In this document: positions 25,023 through 33,136 of the stretch, piece by piece
Numbering within the stretch: the stretch's first letter is position 1
Layout: each line of letters opens with the position of its first letter
Position numbers and translations under genes: made by a program
DNA from: UBA2040 sp041751955
Lineage (GTDB): Bacteria > Bacteroidota > Bacteroidia > Flavobacteriales_D > Crocinitomicaceae
DNA length: 64,000 nt
Assembly: GCA_041751955.1 (NCBI GenBank)
Contig: JBGSIB010000046.1
Location: 62,001-126,000, forward strand
Reading direction: 5' to 3'
The notes under the pieces: model-generated
Database searches by the model: none
Seen by the model: the letters and a program-made list of their open reading frames with translations, nothing else
What the model was told of the DNA's origin: nothing

Positions 25023-27305
25023 ATGAAAAAGATTCTATTTCTCAGTCTTTTGTTCCTAGGGTCGGCTGCTTTTGGTCAAATGGCCAAGCTCAAAAAGGCA
25101 AATGACTATTTTGACAATCTTGCCTACGCCTATGCGGCCCCTTTGTATGAGGAATTGTTAGGTTCTGAAGTTGAAACACCTTCAATGAAAGCCAATTTGG
25201 GAAGAAGCTATTACTTCATGGGAGATATGGTGAATGCGGAGAAGTACTTGTCGCTAATCATGAATTCTGCTGTTGCAAAAAACGACGATTTATTCTTCTA
25301 TGCCCAAGCCTTGAAACAGAATGGAAAAATTGAAATGAGTGATGAATGGATGAACAAATTTCGAAACAGAGCTGCAAATGATATTCGTGGAGAATCTTTT
25401 TCCAAAAACACCAATTATCTTCAAAAAATCATCGACAAAGGAATGATGTTCGAAATTAAAAATTTGGATATTAATACTTCTCGTTCAGATTTTGGCGGTT
25501 ATCCCGGAGCGAGTGGCGATGCTTATTTTGTTTCCAACAGAAAAGAACGTGCGTTTGTCAAAAACATTTGGACTTGGAACAAATCTCCTTACTTGGACTT
25601 GTACAAAACAAAAGTCACTTCAAATCGTGATATGACAGATGTTAAGATGTTGAAAAGAAAGGTGAATTCAAAATGGCACGAAGGACCATTATGCTTTAGC
25701 TCTGATGGAAGAATAGTTTATTTCACGCGCAACAACGTCGCCAGTGGTAAAAACAGAAGAGATACTGAAGGTCATCAAAACCTTAAATTATACAGAGCCG
25801 ACATCAATACCAACGGTTCATGGACCAATGAGCAGGAGATTCACTTCAATTCAAAAGATTATTCAGTAGGTCATCCAACGATAACAGCGGATGGTAAAAC
25901 CATGTATTTCGCTTCTGATATGCCTGGTGGTTTTGGTGGAGCGGATATTTATCGTGTTGACGTAAAGGCCGATGGAACTCTTGGTTCGCCAACCAATTTG
26001 GGAAAAAACGTAAACACAGAAGGTCAGGAAATGTTTCCTTGGGTGAATGCGGATGGCACCTTGTTTATCGCTTCAAATGGTCACATCGGATTGGGAGGCT
26101 TGGATGTTTTTGCCATTTTTCCAAACGGCGATTCCTATGATAAAATCATCAACGTTGGCCTACCAGTAAATAGCGAGCATGATGATTTTGCATTCACAAT
26201 GAACAATGATGGATCCACAGGTTACTTTTCTTCCAATAGAGTAGATGGAGGTAAAGGCGACGATGACATCTACTCCTACAGTTTGTTGAAACCAATCAAG
26301 CCTAACCTTGTTCTGCAAGGATTGATTACTGATAATAGAACCAAATTAATTTTACCCAATGCCGAAGTCATCTTGGTGGATAACGAGGGTAATATGTTAG
26401 AAACCACCACGGCAGATCAAAATGGTTTTTATTCTTTTAATATTGAGCCTGACATGGAATACCAAGTGATGGCTGCAAAAGAAAAGTACTTCGACAACAA
26501 AGCAACTTTCTCTACAGAAAACTTAGGTGATGTTACGCTTATTCAGAAAGATTTACCACTTGAGCAAGATCCGGGCTTAGGGTTATATGCTCTTGTCACT
26601 GATGGGAAAACAAAAGAGCCTTTGCAAGGCGTTCGCCTGAAAATAACCGATAAGATTACGGGCAGAACATTCATTGAAACGCTTACACCAAACACAGGCG
26701 ATGCCTTGAAAACGATTGTTGATCAGAAAGTTGGTGAGTTTATAAATTATGACATTACCCTTCAAAAAGAAGGTTATTTTCCGAAAACAGTCAACTTTAA
26801 AACCAAGATTGATAAAGTTGGAATTATACCAGTTCACCAAATTTTGCAAGGAGGATTAACACTTGACCCTTTGGTAACAGATTTGAAAGACTTGGTACAA
26901 ATCAACGATATTCGTTTCGATTTGAATAAAGCAGATATCCGCCCAGATGCTGCCAAAGAACTCGATAAAATTATTGAGGTCATGAACAAATATCCAGAAA
27001 TGGAAGTCGAATTAGGTTCTCACACTGATTGTCGTGCAAGTTATGCCTACAACGAAAAACTGTCGGATAGAAGAGCCAAGGCATCGGCTGCATATATCAA
27101 AGCTAGAATTTCTAATCCAGATCGTATTTACGGAAAAGGATATGGAGAGTCGAAACTATTGAACGGATGTGCTTGTGAAGGAAATGTGAAATCGGATTGT
27201 TCGGAAGAAGAACACGAGAAAAACCGTAGAACAGAATTCAAAGTTATTAAGTCGGGTAGCGATGTTGAAATACAGAACAACTCAACCAATTCATTTGGTA
27301 ACTAG
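25023..27305 (+). CDS. PorE-like OmpA-family protein (TPR, propeller, CRD, OmpA)
   Basis: 760 residues with signal peptide ending AAFGQ. Domains in order: TPR-like helices (25-140), a WD40/PD40-like propeller (about 150-420; VSNRKER, CFSSDGRIVYFTRN, ITADGKTMYFASD, DDFAFTMNNDGSTGYFSSNR), carboxypeptidase-regulatory-like domains (430-620), and a C-terminal OmpA domain (IRFDLNKADIRPDAA, ELGSHTDCRASYAYN, NRRTEFKV) with the Asp and Arg that bind peptidoglycan diaminopimelate. This order equals PorE of Porphyromonas, which ties the T9SS to peptidoglycan. Unlike PorE it has no lipobox Cys. It starts 24 bases after the PorP/SprF gene. Confidence 0.9.
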   Translation: MKKILFLSLLFLGSAAFGQMAKLKKANDYFDNLAYAYAAPLYEELLGSEVETPSMKANLGRSYYFMGDMVNAEKYLSLIMNSAVAKNDDLFFYAQALKQNGKIEMSDEWMNKFRNRAANDIRGESFSKNTNYLQKIIDKGMMFEIKNLDINTSRSDFGGYPGASGDAYFVSNRKERAFVKNIWTWNKSPYLDLYKTKVTSNRDMTDVKMLKRKVNSKWHEGPLCFSSDGRIVYFTRNNVASGKNRRDTEGHQNLKLYRADINTNGSWTNEQEIHFNSKDYSVGHPTITADGKTMYFASDMPGGFGGADIYRVDVKADGTLGSPTNLGKNVNTEGQEMFPWVNADGTLFIASNGHIGLGGLDVFAIFPNGDSYDKIINVGLPVNSEHDDFAFTMNNDGSTGYFSSNRVDGGKGDDDIYSYSLLKPIKPNLVLQGLITDNRTKLILPNAEVILVDNEGNMLETTTADQNGFYSFNIEPDMEYQVMAAKEKYFDNKATFSTENLGDVTLIQKDLPLEQDPGLGLYALVTDGKTKEPLQGVRLKITDKITGRTFIETLTPNTGDALKTIVDQKVGEFINYDITLQKEGYFPKTVNFKTKIDKVGIIPVHQILQGGLTLDPLVTDLKDLVQINDIRFDLNKADIRPDAAKELDKIIEVMNKYPEMEVELGSHTDCRASYAYNEKLSDRRAKASAAYIKARISNPDRIYGKGYGESKLLNGCACEGNVKSDCSEEEHEKNRRTEFKVIKSGSDVEIQNNSTNSFGN

Positions 27306-27308
27306 GTT

Positions 27309-28133
27309 TTAAATATTAGCGAGAAAAGGTCCTGTCATTTGACAGGACCTTTTTTTTGAATTTAGAGCTAGGAAATTGAGAACAGTTTGGTTGAATATTT
27401 TGGGTTGTTCAATGTTCACCACATGACCGCAATCTGCCACAACAAATAATTTTGCCGTTCTGTGATTTTGCACCAATTTGGAAATAGAAGGCAAAAACAT
27501 GTGATCTTCACTTCCCATAATATAAAGCGTTGGTACCGAAGCTTCTTTGAACCGAAATAATTTCAATAATGGATTCACTTGGGAAAGAAGGGTAAACCAA
27601 CGTTTAAATTCCTTCTGGTAGAGTTTTCTCGCTTCTTGTATAAAGAGATTGCGTGATTCTCGATGTGTTTTTTTTGGCATAATAACCAAGGCAAAAAATC
27701 GGTAAAGTACCAAATAGGGTAGGACGGATTTTACCAAAGCACCAAATCTCATCAATAGTTGTCCGCGAACATTTAGCTTCATCACTGCACCTCCCATGAT
27801 TAAAGTGTCCACTCTTTCTGGAAACCGTTCTGATATTTCACGAATCAAAATAGTTCCCAAAGAAATCCCTACGAAATGACTGGATTTTATTTGTAAATGA
27901 TTCAGAACTTCGATGATTTCGTCACTAATCGAATCGAAAGAGTATTTCTTATATCTAGACTGATTCGCTTGCTGAGATTGTCCGTGACCGCGCAAATCAA
28001 CCAGCAAAACATTATATTTTTTTTGAAATTCTCGAATTTGTTTGTGCCAAATGCTACTGCTACCTCCAGCACCATGCACAAAGGTTACCCATTGGGTATG
28101 ATTGGTCTTTTTGAATTGGGAGAAGTGAAGCAT
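27309..28133 (-). CDS. Alpha/beta-fold hydrolase
   Basis: 274 residues, cytoplasmic. Typical order of the family: oxyanion loop FVHGAGGSSSIWHKQ, DLRGHGQS, nucleophile elbow VGISLGT (Ser about residue 95), acid in GSEDHMFL and His in DCGHVVNIEQP. Substrate cannot be told. The last 16 codons (after FLALNS) run through the terminator hairpin at 27327-27350 and are therefore probably not conserved. It is convergent to the PorE-like gene. No partner genes; ATG start, leader region shared with the cspA terminator upstream. Confidence 0.88.
   Translation of the reverse strand: MLHFSQFKKTNHTQWVTFVHGAGGSSSIWHKQIREFQKKYNVLLVDLRGHGQSQQANQSRYKKYSFDSISDEIIEVLNHLQIKSSHFVGISLGTILIREISERFPERVDTLIMGGAVMKLNVRGQLLMRFGALVKSVLPYLVLYRFFALVIMPKKTHRESRNLFIQEARKLYQKEFKRWFTLLSQVNPLLKLFRFKEASVPTLYIMGSEDHMFLPSISKLVQNHRTAKLFVVADCGHVVNIEQPKIFNQTVLNFLALNSKKRSCQMTGPFLANI
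27327..27350. terminator. Bidirectional intrinsic terminator
   Basis: AGGTCCTGTCA (27327-27337) and its perfect inverse at 27340-27350, loop of two bases, flanked by A4 on the left and T8 on the right. It ends the porP/porE-type operon on the plus strand; on the minus strand it lies inside the last codons of the hydrolase gene. Confidence 0.9.
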
Positions 28134-28183
28134 GGAACTATAACACCGCTAGAGACGTAATGTTTGTTTGGAAGGAAAAGAGC

Positions 28184-28215
28184 AAAAAAAAGCCCGTTTT
28201 CATTGAAAACGGGCT
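28184..28215 (-). terminator. Intrinsic terminator of the cold-shock gene
   Basis: AGCCCGTTTTC (28191-28201) pairs with GAAAACGGGCT (28205-28215), loop ATT. On the minus strand it is followed by a T7 run (A run at 28184-28190), 21 bases after the cold-shock stop codon. Confidence 0.88.
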
Positions 28216-28236
28216 TTAAAGTTTAAAGAGTATATA

Positions 28237-28428
28237 TTATACGACTTTCACCTTAACGGCATTCAAGCCTTTTTTTCCTTCTTCTAATTCGAATTCAACT
28301 GAGTCACCTTCGCGAACTTCGTCGATTAATCCTGAAACGTGTACAAAGTGATCTTTGTTCGCGCCTTCTTCTGTGATGAAACCAAATCCTTTAGTTTCGT
28401 TGAAGAATTTTACTGTACCTTTATTCAT
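28237..28428 (-). CDS. Cold-shock protein (CspA family)
   Basis: 63 residues, a single OB-fold that binds single-stranded RNA and DNA. Both RNA-binding motifs are present: KGFGFI (RNP1) and HFVHVS (RNP2). Acts as an RNA chaperone. A near-consensus -7 box (TACCTTTA, plus-strand coordinates 28454-28461) precedes the ATG by 25 bases, so the leader looks short rather than the long cold-sensing leader of E. coli cspA. It has its own terminator and is monocistronic. Confidence 0.96.
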   Translation of the reverse strand: MNKGTVKFFNETKGFGFITEEGANKDHFVHVSGLIDEVREGDSVEFELEEGKKGLNAVKVKVV

Positions 28429-28696
28429 TGTATTGTATTAAATAATTATGCCGTAAAGGTATCATTAATTGTTGATAACTCACTATTTATTTGAAAATTA
28501 ACATTTTCCACAACGTAAACAGCTCTGTTTGCCATGTCTTATTCATTGCATAACAAGGGTTTAACGAGGAATTTCAACCTTCAAAAAAAGGAAATTTCTT
28601 TTTACACATATTAACATAAAATGGCGTGACTATCGAAATTGGAAGTGTTTATAGTATGGATGTTCAGTGCAACCATCTTGCTTCTGCAACAATTAT

Positions 28697-29383
28697 TTAA
28701 TTAAAGCAAAAATGTGAAGGCTTTATTCTTTTGAGCCATTCTGTAAATGATGTGTTCTTCTCTTTTAAAATATTGTAATGTCCTTTTTTGCAATCCTTAA
28801 GGAAACTATGTATTTTGTGAGTAGCTTTCTTCTGAAGCTTTTTATTTTCAAGACGTAGAAAAGAAATTGGTATTTTTAATTCAAGAAATTGGACGGAAAT
28901 ATCAACACTTTTCTCCTTTAATTCTAAAAATTGATGTGCCTCTTCTAAATCTTTTGTTTGCCCGTTTTCTTTTAAGGATTTTTTTTCAATTTTGGTAAAT
29001 ATAATGGAGCTTTTGACTTTTTTTGAGAAAATGGGTAACAAGCGGATTGACAATCTTTCTGCATCGCGCATATTGTCGGCTATTTCAATTGATTTTTTTT
29101 CAGATTCAATTAATTCACGATTAAAATTGCTGTGTACAATAATATCTAATAAAGGATAAACTTTAGTGCATCGTGATACAAGTGCATTCAAGTCTTCTTC
29201 TTTTTTGACGTCGCAAACAATATATTCTATTTTTGGAAATTGGTTTTTAACTTGGATCAAGTGTTTTTTACAAGTGCCAACGACAATTAATTGATTTTTT
29301 AAGCTGTAAAATTCTCTGACTAATTCTTGACCGAAGTCTGAATTACCGATGTGGATTAATATATAATTAAAGCTTAAATGCAT
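28697..29383 (-). CDS. Degenerate short-chain dehydrogenase-like protein
   Basis: 228 residues. The fold pattern follows an SDR: a first strand and helix (ILIHIGNSDFGQELVREF), CDVKKEEDLNALV where SDRs bind the adenine ring, and LDIIVHSNFN in place of LDVLINNAG. However, the TGxxxGxG loop is reduced to GNSDFGQ and no YxxxK catalytic pair is visible in the expected place (EEAHQFLELKEKS). It is Lys-rich and unusually AT-rich compared with its neighbours. It lies 73 bases downstream of a Crp/Fnr gene in the same direction. Probably non-catalytic; role unknown. Confidence 0.6.
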   Translation of the reverse strand: MHLSFNYILIHIGNSDFGQELVREFYSLKNQLIVVGTCKKHLIQVKNQFPKIEYIVCDVKKEEDLNALVSRCTKVYPLLDIIVHSNFNRELIESEKKSIEIADNMRDAERLSIRLLPIFSKKVKSSIIFTKIEKKSLKENGQTKDLEEAHQFLELKEKSVDISVQFLELKIPISFLRLENKKLQKKATHKIHSFLKDCKKGHYNILKEKNTSFTEWLKRIKPSHFCFN

Positions 29384-29456
29384 ATGAGTTGAATGATTTG
29401 TTTATTTGTTTTTTGCAAATAAATGGACAAATAGTCAATGGTACAATGAAGCTAAG

Positions 29457-30023
29457 TTAAGAAATGCGTCTCCTGATTTTGCTCAAGGTTTGAGGTGTTA
29501 CGCCAATGTAAGAGGCAATGTATTGTAAAGGAATTTCTTTTAAAAAATGTGGCTTGTTCTCAATTAAACTTAAGTAGCGCTCCTCAGCGGATTGATGTTT
29601 TAGACTCATCTCTTTTGAAAACTTATACAAATACAGCTCTTCGGCCAAAGCTCTACCAATGGCATTTCCATTTTGCGTTTCTTGGTAGGCTAGCTGTAAA
29701 TTTTCAAAAGAGATTTTCCAAGCAACTGTGTCGGTCAATGCTTCTACGTAATAACGAGAAGGTTTTTGTGTCAAAAAAGAATCATAAGCACTAGCAAATT
29801 CGCGAGCAAAAGCAAAGCCAAAGGTATATTGAGTGTCGTTCTTTTCTATGTAATAACGGATTATTCCCGAGTTGATAAAAAGTAAATGACTTTCAACTTC
29901 TCCTTTCAATCGAATGATAGAGCGTTTTGGGAATTCAACTTTTTCTAGTTTAGAAGAGAAAACGTGCCATTCTTCTTCGCTTAATTGTACAAATTGGTCT
30001 AAATAAAGACGAATATTTTGCAT
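29457..30023 (-). CDS. Crp/Fnr-family transcriptional regulator
   Basis: 188 residues from the ATG at 30023 (a TTG start eight codons upstream is less likely because it overlaps the expected transcript start). N-terminal cyclic-nucleotide-binding fold (FPKRSIIRLKGEVESHLLFINSGIIRYY) without the Arg-Ser phosphate-binding signature of cAMP binders, so the ligand is unclear. C-terminal helix-turn-helix (IPLQYIASYIGVTPQTLSKIRR). Bacteroidota have many such short regulators of stress or redox response. A near-perfect promoter precedes it. The SDR-like gene downstream may be in the same transcript. Confidence 0.88.
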   Translation of the reverse strand: MQNIRLYLDQFVQLSEEEWHVFSSKLEKVEFPKRSIIRLKGEVESHLLFINSGIIRYYIEKNDTQYTFGFAFAREFASAYDSFLTQKPSRYYVEALTDTVAWKISFENLQLAYQETQNGNAIGRALAEELYLYKFSKEMSLKHQSAEERYLSLIENKPHFLKEIPLQYIASYIGVTPQTLSKIRRRIS

Positions 30024-30049
30024 GATATTATGTAAGATTAAATACAACG

Positions 30050-30079
30050 CAAAAATAAACGAATTGATTTCCTATCAAA
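30050..30079 (-). promoter_or_regulatory. Promoter of the Crp/Fnr gene
   Basis: On the minus strand TTTG (30079-30076), 18 bases, TATTTTTG (30057-30050): within one base of the TTTG-N19-TAnnTTTG consensus. The -7 box ends 26 bases before the ATG. Confidence 0.7.
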
Positions 30080-30338
30080 TGAATCTAGATTCAGCCTAAA
30101 ATTTATCCGAAATTACCTTTTTTGTTAAAATTCTTATTTGACTTTATTTCAGGAAGTTAGAAGACGTAAATACTTATATTGTAAATGGTTACGTACTCTT
30201 TTTTAGGAATTATTTAACATAATATAACCGAACAACGAGTCATTCGCACATTGGTTTAGGGCAAAACGAATCAGTTTTCGACTCTAAAAATGAAAAAAGG
30301 AATTGCTATTTATTTAGAAATACTTAAAGTTATTGAGC
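30080..30338 (+). other. AT-rich gap between lysS and the Crp/Fnr gene
   Basis: Both flanking genes are on the minus strand. I see no gene, hairpin with T run or repeat here. It should contain the lysS 3' untranslated region and any upstream control sites of the Crp/Fnr gene. Confidence 0.4.
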
Positions 30339-32036
30339 TTACTCCATCTCCACAAACAAGCCGTCTTCCGTTTTATCCACTTTCGTCAAACCATGTTTCG
30401 CTAAACCTTTCATAGCCACGTCCCATTGCTTACCGCTAAAACCAGTCTGTGTTTTCAAAGTGTTCAAATCTATTTTACCTGATTTCGTCAACATGTCCAC
30501 GATGATTTTCTCGTTATCTGTCAATTCAGGACCTTTTACGTCAAATTTTTCTGGTCTCATTTGTGGGAAAAACAATACTTCTTGGATCGACGGATTGTTG
30601 GTCAAATACATGATCAAACGGTCCATACCGATGCCCAAACCAGATGTTGGTGGCATTCCGTATTCCAAAGAACGCAAGAAATCTTGGTCGATAAACATGG
30701 CTTCGTCATCGCCTTTTTCTTGCAATTTCAATTGTTCTTCAAAACGGTTGCGTTGGTCAATCGGGTCGTTTAATTCGGAATACGCATTCGCTACTTCCTT
30801 GCCGCAAACCATCAATTCAAAACGTTCGGTCAAACTTGGATCATCTCGGTGCTCTTTGCACAAAGGCGACATTTCTTTCGGATAATCGGTGATAAATGTC
30901 GGTTGGATATAGTTTCCTTCGCATTTCTCTCCGAAAATTTCATCAATCAATTTTCCAACTCCCATTGTTTCATCTACAGCGATGCCCATGCCTAAAGCGG
31001 CCGTGCGCAATTCATCTTCGGATTTGTCTTTGATGTCGAAACCTGTAAAGTCAATGATAGATTGACGCATCGTAACGCGTTTGTAAGGTGCTTTGAAGTT
31101 AATTTTATGTTCGCCGAAAGTCGAGTCTGTCGTTCCGTTCACTTCCATAGCGCAATGTTCCAACAAACTTTCGGTGAAATCCATCATCCAGTTGTAGTCT
31201 TTGTACGAAACATAGATTTCCATAGCCGTAAATTCCGGATTGTGCGTTCTGTCCATGCCTTCGTTGCGGAAGTTTTTCGAGAATTCATAAACGCCGTCAA
31301 AACCACCAACAATCAATCTTTTCAGGTACAATTCATTGGCAATTCGCATGTACAAAGGAATATCCAAAGCATTGTGATGCGTCATAAACGGACGTGCCGC
31401 AGCACCACCTGGAATCGATTGCAAAATCGGTGTTTCCACTTCCATGTATCCAGCGTCGTTGAAGAAACTTCGCATGGCGTTGAATAATTTCGTTCTTTTC
31501 ACAAAAATTTCTTTCACCTGCGGATTCACCACCATGTCTACGTAGCGCATACGGTAACGCATTTCTGGATCCGTGAAGGCATCGTGTACTTTTCCATCGG
31601 CGTCTGTTTTGGCCATGGGAAGCGGTTTCAACGCTTTGCTCAATAAAGTAAATTTCTCCACATGAACCGAAATTTCGCCCACTTGTGTTTTGAAAAGTTT
31701 CCCTTCCACACCAATAAAATCGCCTAAATCGAGTAGTTTTTTGAAAACTTCGTTGTACAAGGTTTTGTCTTCACCCGGACACAATTCGTCGCGGTTAAAA
31801 TACGTTTGAATTCTTCCAGACGAATCTTGAATTTCAGCAAAAGAAGCTTTTCCCATGATGCGTTGCGACATCATTCGCCCAGCAATGGTCACCTGTTTGC
31901 CTTCCTCATAGTTCTTCTTGATTTCATCGGCATAATCCATCACGTCATACAACGCAGCTGGATACGGTTCGATACCAAGCGCTCGCAATTTGTCAAGCGA
32001 CTCTCTTCTTTGAACTTCTAAAGGGGACAATTCCAT
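30339..32036 (-). CDS. lysS: Lysyl-tRNA synthetase, class II
   Basis: 565 residues. N-terminal OB-fold (VTIAGRMMSQRIMGKASF) that binds the anticodon, then the class II catalytic core: motif 1 region with GGAAARPFMTHHNAL, motif 2 FRNEGMDRTHNPEFT, and motif 3 GLGIGMDRLIMYLT. After motif 3 there is a tail of about 60 residues (EKIIVDMLTKSGKIDLNTLKTQTG ...) that looks like a small winged-helix domain; E. coli LysS (about 505 residues) lacks it, but it is usual in Bacteroidota. Transcribed from a perfect consensus promoter 23 bases upstream. Confidence 0.97.
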   Translation of the reverse strand: MELSPLEVQRRESLDKLRALGIEPYPAALYDVMDYADEIKKNYEEGKQVTIAGRMMSQRIMGKASFAEIQDSSGRIQTYFNRDELCPGEDKTLYNEVFKKLLDLGDFIGVEGKLFKTQVGEISVHVEKFTLLSKALKPLPMAKTDADGKVHDAFTDPEMRYRMRYVDMVVNPQVKEIFVKRTKLFNAMRSFFNDAGYMEVETPILQSIPGGAAARPFMTHHNALDIPLYMRIANELYLKRLIVGGFDGVYEFSKNFRNEGMDRTHNPEFTAMEIYVSYKDYNWMMDFTESLLEHCAMEVNGTTDSTFGEHKINFKAPYKRVTMRQSIIDFTGFDIKDKSEDELRTAALGMGIAVDETMGVGKLIDEIFGEKCEGNYIQPTFITDYPKEMSPLCKEHRDDPSLTERFELMVCGKEVANAYSELNDPIDQRNRFEEQLKLQEKGDDEAMFIDQDFLRSLEYGMPPTSGLGIGMDRLIMYLTNNPSIQEVLFFPQMRPEKFDVKGPELTDNEKIIVDMLTKSGKIDLNTLKTQTGFSGKQWDVAMKGLAKHGLTKVDKTEDGLFVEME

Positions 32037-32058
32037 TTTTTACTGAATTTTGAGGGGG

Positions 32059-32089
32059 CAAAGATAGGGAAAATGTGTGGGTTGGCAAA
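32059..32089 (-). promoter_or_regulatory. lysS promoter, perfect Bacteroidota consensus
   Basis: On the minus strand TTTG (32089-32086), exactly 19 bases, TATCTTTG (32066-32059). This is the textbook arrangement for the Bacteroidota housekeeping sigma factor. The -7 box ends 22 bases before the lysS ATG. Confidence 0.88.
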
Positions 32090-32156
32090 CGAGTTGATGC
32101 AAAGGGTTCTAGAAGTTTTACGGATGCTTAAAAATTTGTGAAAGAAATATAAACCA

Positions 32157-32915
32157 TCACAAAAATATCCCCCCACTCGCCTCAATCCTTTGCCCATTGA
32201 TCCAACGCGCATCTTCGCTGCAAAGAAATGCCACAATGCCGCCAATGTCTTCGGGCACGCCCACTCGACCCAAAGCAGTTGCACCCGAGATAAGATTTTG
32301 TTTCAAATCACTTTTGTTTTCACCGTCACCAAAATCTGTAGCAATGGCGCCTGGAGCAACAGATACCGCTGTGATTTTTCGTGCGGCTAATTCTTTGGCT
32401 AAAAAACGGGTGAAAACATCAATTCCACCTTTCATACTTGCATAGGCAGACGAACCTGGTAGAGAAAAACGCGCTAAACCAGATGAAATATTAATGATTC
32501 TGCCACCATCGTTGAAATAAGGAATTGCTTTTTGCGTGAAAAAATAGACGCCTTTCAAATGGACATTCATCATTTCGTCGAAGTCATTTTCCGTTGTTTC
32601 CAAAAAGGGTTTGTAAATGCCTGTTCCAGCATTGTTGATGAGAAAATCGATTTTACCAGTGCCTCTCTCGGATTGTAAAGTTTCAGTAAGTTGTGTGAAA
32701 AAGCCATCAAAATTAGCTGTGGAACGCGAGTCCAACTGAAATGCAAATGCTTTTTGACCCATGGCTCGAATTTCCGCAACCACGGCTTCTGCCTTTTCTT
32801 TACTCGACAAATAAGTGATAACAAGGTCGTTTCCTTTTTTTGCTAGGCTCAAAGCCATTTCTCGGCCCAAACCTCTACTACCGCCTGTTACTAAGGCTAA
32901 TTTACTTTCTGTCAT
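32157..32915 (-). CDS. SDR-family NAD(P)-dependent oxidoreductase
   Basis: 252 residues, classical SDR. Nucleotide-binding loop TGGSRGLG (residues 10-17), NNAG strand 4, catalytic Ser in INISSGLARF and the YASMK pair (YxxxK), then VAPGAIATDF. The C-terminus GQRIEASGGIFL is typical of FabG-like 3-ketoacyl reductases and related enzymes; substrate cannot be assigned. Stands alone between lysS and a repeat-containing intergenic stretch. Confidence 0.92.
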   Translation of the reverse strand: MTESKLALVTGGSRGLGREMALSLAKKGNDLVITYLSSKEKAEAVVAEIRAMGQKAFAFQLDSRSTANFDGFFTQLTETLQSERGTGKIDFLINNAGTGIYKPFLETTENDFDEMMNVHLKGVYFFTQKAIPYFNDGGRIINISSGLARFSLPGSSAYASMKGGIDVFTRFLAKELAARKITAVSVAPGAIATDFGDGENKSDLKQNLISGATALGRVGVPEDIGGIVAFLCSEDARWINGQRIEASGGIFL

Positions 32916-32964
32916 AATCTTCTACTCGATGCAAATTTCTAATGGATAAATTTAGTGTAAAATG

Positions 32965-33062
32965 GAACACGGACTTTGCCGATTTTGCCGATTTCACTGA
33001 ATTTTCTTTGTGAAACTCTGTGAGTTCTTTGTGCAACTTCGTGTCAAAAAAACTCCGTGTTC
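32965..33062. repeat. Degenerate intergenic repeat with inverted ends
   Basis: GAACACGGA (32965-32973) is inverted at 33054-33062 (TCCGTGTTC). Between them lie short reiterated words (TTTGCCGATTTTGCCGATTT, CTTTGTGAAACTCTGTGAG, CTTTGTGCAACTTCGTG). This word style is seen in dispersed non-coding repeats of many bacterial genomes. No frame continues through it. Confidence 0.55.
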
Positions 33063-33136
33063 ATTGCGCCTTCTCAGTGCCCTTTAGCTTCGCTGCTTCC
33101 TTCGGAGGTGTGGTTATTTAACAAAACACAACCCCA

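Noticed and set aside
28429..28696. Cold-sensing leader RNA upstream of cspA
   Set aside because: A near-consensus -7 box sits 25 bases before the ATG, so the leader is probably short.
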